Made by a program: the position numbers and the translations under genes
Shown here: positions 62,839 to 64,000 of the stretch, piece after piece
How the letters are laid out: every line of letters begins with the position of its first letter
Position numbering within the stretch: position 1 is the first letter of the stretch
DNA from: a gamma proteobacterium NOR5-3
GTDB taxonomy: Bacteria; Pseudomonadota; Gammaproteobacteria; Pseudomonadales; Halieaceae
Assembly (NCBI GenBank): GCA_000158155.1
Contig: DS999408.1
Span: forward strand, 279,859-343,858
DNA: 64,000 bases
Direction: 5' to 3'
The notes under the pieces: model-generated
Databases searched by the model: none
Told to the model about the DNA's origin: nothing
What the model saw: the letters and a program-made list of their open reading frames with translations, nothing else

Positions 62839-64000
62839 ATGAAGCTCTACTTACCTGTTGAACGCTGGCAATCGCGCACAACCTTTGTGTTCGCGCTGGC
62901 TATTGCGGCAGTGGGTCTGGGTAACTTATGGCGGTTTGCCTGGCTTATGGGAGAACACGGCGGCGCGCCATTTTTCTTAAGCTATGTGTTCTGTCTGTTT
63001 GCGATCGGTGTGCCTTTGCTGGTGGCTGAGGTGGTTTTGGGAAGTCATGGTCGCGGCTCCCCCTTTTTGACCATGAACTGGGCTACGGAGGTCTCGGGTC
63101 GTTCGCGGCTGTGGCTGACGGTAGCGTTAGTGTCCGTGCTCGCAGGATTTTTACTGCTGGTGTCGTATCTCCTCATAGCCGGCTGGAGCCTGTCCTGGGC
63201 CTATCAGCTGCAGTTGGGGGGCTTTGCAGCCATCAGTCTTACCGGAGCGGCGGACTACTTGACGGGCCAACTCTCGGCGCCGGCGGGGTTATTGCGTTGG
63301 CAGTTCCTGGCAGCGACTTGTCTGGCCTTATTGGCTTCGATTGGCGTTCGCCGGGGTATAGGCCTGTTCGTCTGGATTGCTGTGCCACTGCTCATAGCAC
63401 TCATGGGGGTTCTTATCTGCTTCTCGGTGGAATTTGGCGACCTGAGCGCGGCTGGAGAATATCTGTTCGCCTGGCAGACGATGGATTTTGATCGCGGATC
63501 ATTTATGGCAGCCTTAGGCCACGCGCTGTATACCCTTTGCATCGGTGTTGCTGTGGGTATGAGTTACGGTGCCTATGCCCCGGATCGCCTGCCCATTGTG
63601 CGCTCAGTGCTCACGGTGGCACTGTTTGACGTGGTGATTGCCGTAGCGGCGGGCATCGTGATTTTTCCGCTGTTGTTTGCCAGCAATCTTATGCCCGCAC
63701 AGGGCTTTGGCCTGCTGTTTATCAGTGTGCCCTATGCGTTCGGGAACATGCCTTTTGGTGATCTCTATGGCGCCTTGTTTTTTCTGGCGGTATTTATAGT
63801 GACGCTGGGGACTGCGGTGGCTCTGATCGAGCCGATTGTCAGCGTACTGGAGCAGCAGTTTCGAGTACGTCGCCTGCAGGCTGCCCTTGCGATGACGGGT
63901 ATTGCCTTTCTTTTGTCGGCTTATGCGACAGTCGACTTAAGTACGGCCGCTGAGGGGCAGGGTTTTCTCCTGTGGCTCGATACGGTGACATCGGAGTGGC
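62839..64000 (+). CDS. Sodium-dependent NSS-family transporter (partial, cut by window edge)
   Basis: The first 387 codons are present and the frame runs out of the window. It begins [20 protein letters not shown]. The NSS N-terminal signature [22 protein letters not shown] (helix 1 with the unwound Na+/substrate site) is complete. Helices continue at about 40-60, 85-115 and 155-170, and further along to residue 385. [18 protein letters not shown] is typical of helix 7. It is likely an amino-acid symporter; the substrate is unknown. The gene is divergent from smpB, 104 bases apart. Confidence 0.9.
   Translation, partial: MKLYLPVERWQSRTTFVFALAIAAVGLGNLWRFAWLMGEHGGAPFFLSYVFCLFAIGVPLLVAEVVLGSHGRGSPFLTMNWATEVSGRSRLWLTVALVSVLAGFLLLVSYLLIAGWSLSWAYQLQLGGFAAISLTGAADYLTGQLSAPAGLLRWQFLAATCLALLASIGVRRGIGLFVWIAVPLLIALMGVLICFSVEFGDLSAAGEYLFAWQTMDFDRGSFMAALGHALYTLCIGVAVGMSYGAYAPDRLPIVRSVLTVALFDVVIAVAAGIVIFPLLFASNLMPAQGFGLLFISVPYAFGNMPFGDLYGALFFLAVFIVTLGTAVALIEPIVSVLEQQFRVRRLQAALAMTGIAFLLSAYATVDLSTAAEGQGFLLWLDTVTSEW

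Overview
The window reads as a chromosome segment of a free-living, flagellated, Gram-negative marine gammaproteobacterium. The evidence is Na+-type PomA/PomB stators, a TonB-dependent receptor, NodT/HlyD efflux, tmRNA and SmpB, and gamma-type AcpH, Fpr and DeaD. The gene mix suggests the OM60/NOR5 (Halieaceae) group, but this is inference from memory and not a search. The sequence is moderately GC-rich apart from one visibly AT-richer insert at about 49.6-53.1 kb.

Layout. 0-5.7 kb: flagellar stator genes (minus strand), fliK, an FlhB-like small protein and two paralogous diguanylate cyclases (plus strand). 5.7-5.9 kb: a strong promoter and a strong terminator enclosing no gene, a candidate small RNA. 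6-21 kb: housekeeping and stress genes (Dps, an OYE-type reductase, an EEP-family nuclease/phosphatase, an AI-2E family permease), a three-gene NodT/HlyD/DUF2955 efflux operon, AcpH, AzlCD, a TrmA-family RNA methyltransferase and an MFS transporter. 21-40 kb: a large catabolic region. On the minus strand lie iron-ADH, TetR, acyl-CoA ligase and TonB receptor. Divergent from them lie a two-subunit B12-dependent acyl-CoA mutase, its MeaB chaperone, a crotonase, an SDR, a GNAT and a Tat-exported amidohydrolase. A five-gene peptide-type ABC importer follows. Together these could take up a compound across both membranes, activate it to a CoA ester, rearrange its carbon skeleton and oxidise the product. 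40-49.4 kb: RIO kinase, DeaD, hydrolases, NfeD and slipin. 49.4-53.7 kb: an island inserted at the 3' end of ssrA (tmRNA). 53.8-64 kb: a DUF1761 protein, a secreted PKD metalloprotease, DUF924, Fpr, a D-aminoacylase-type amidohydrolase, a family 3 binding protein, a TSUP exporter, SmpB and a truncated NSS symporter.

The two most notable systems are these. (1) The ssrA-borne island carries higB-higA followed, with overlapping reading frames, by an archaeo-eukaryotic-type primase fused to a superfamily 2 helicase. A short AlpA/excisionase-like protein faces away from it, and repeated fragments of the tmRNA 3' end, each paired with a terminator, bracket the insert. No integrase is present. It looks like a degraded or trans-mobilised defence/conflict cassette. 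(2) The B12-dependent mutase retains the fold and the cobalamin-binding motif. By eye alignment it replaces both the substrate-carboxylate arginine and the catalytic histidine of methylmalonyl-CoA mutase, which implies an unassigned substrate.
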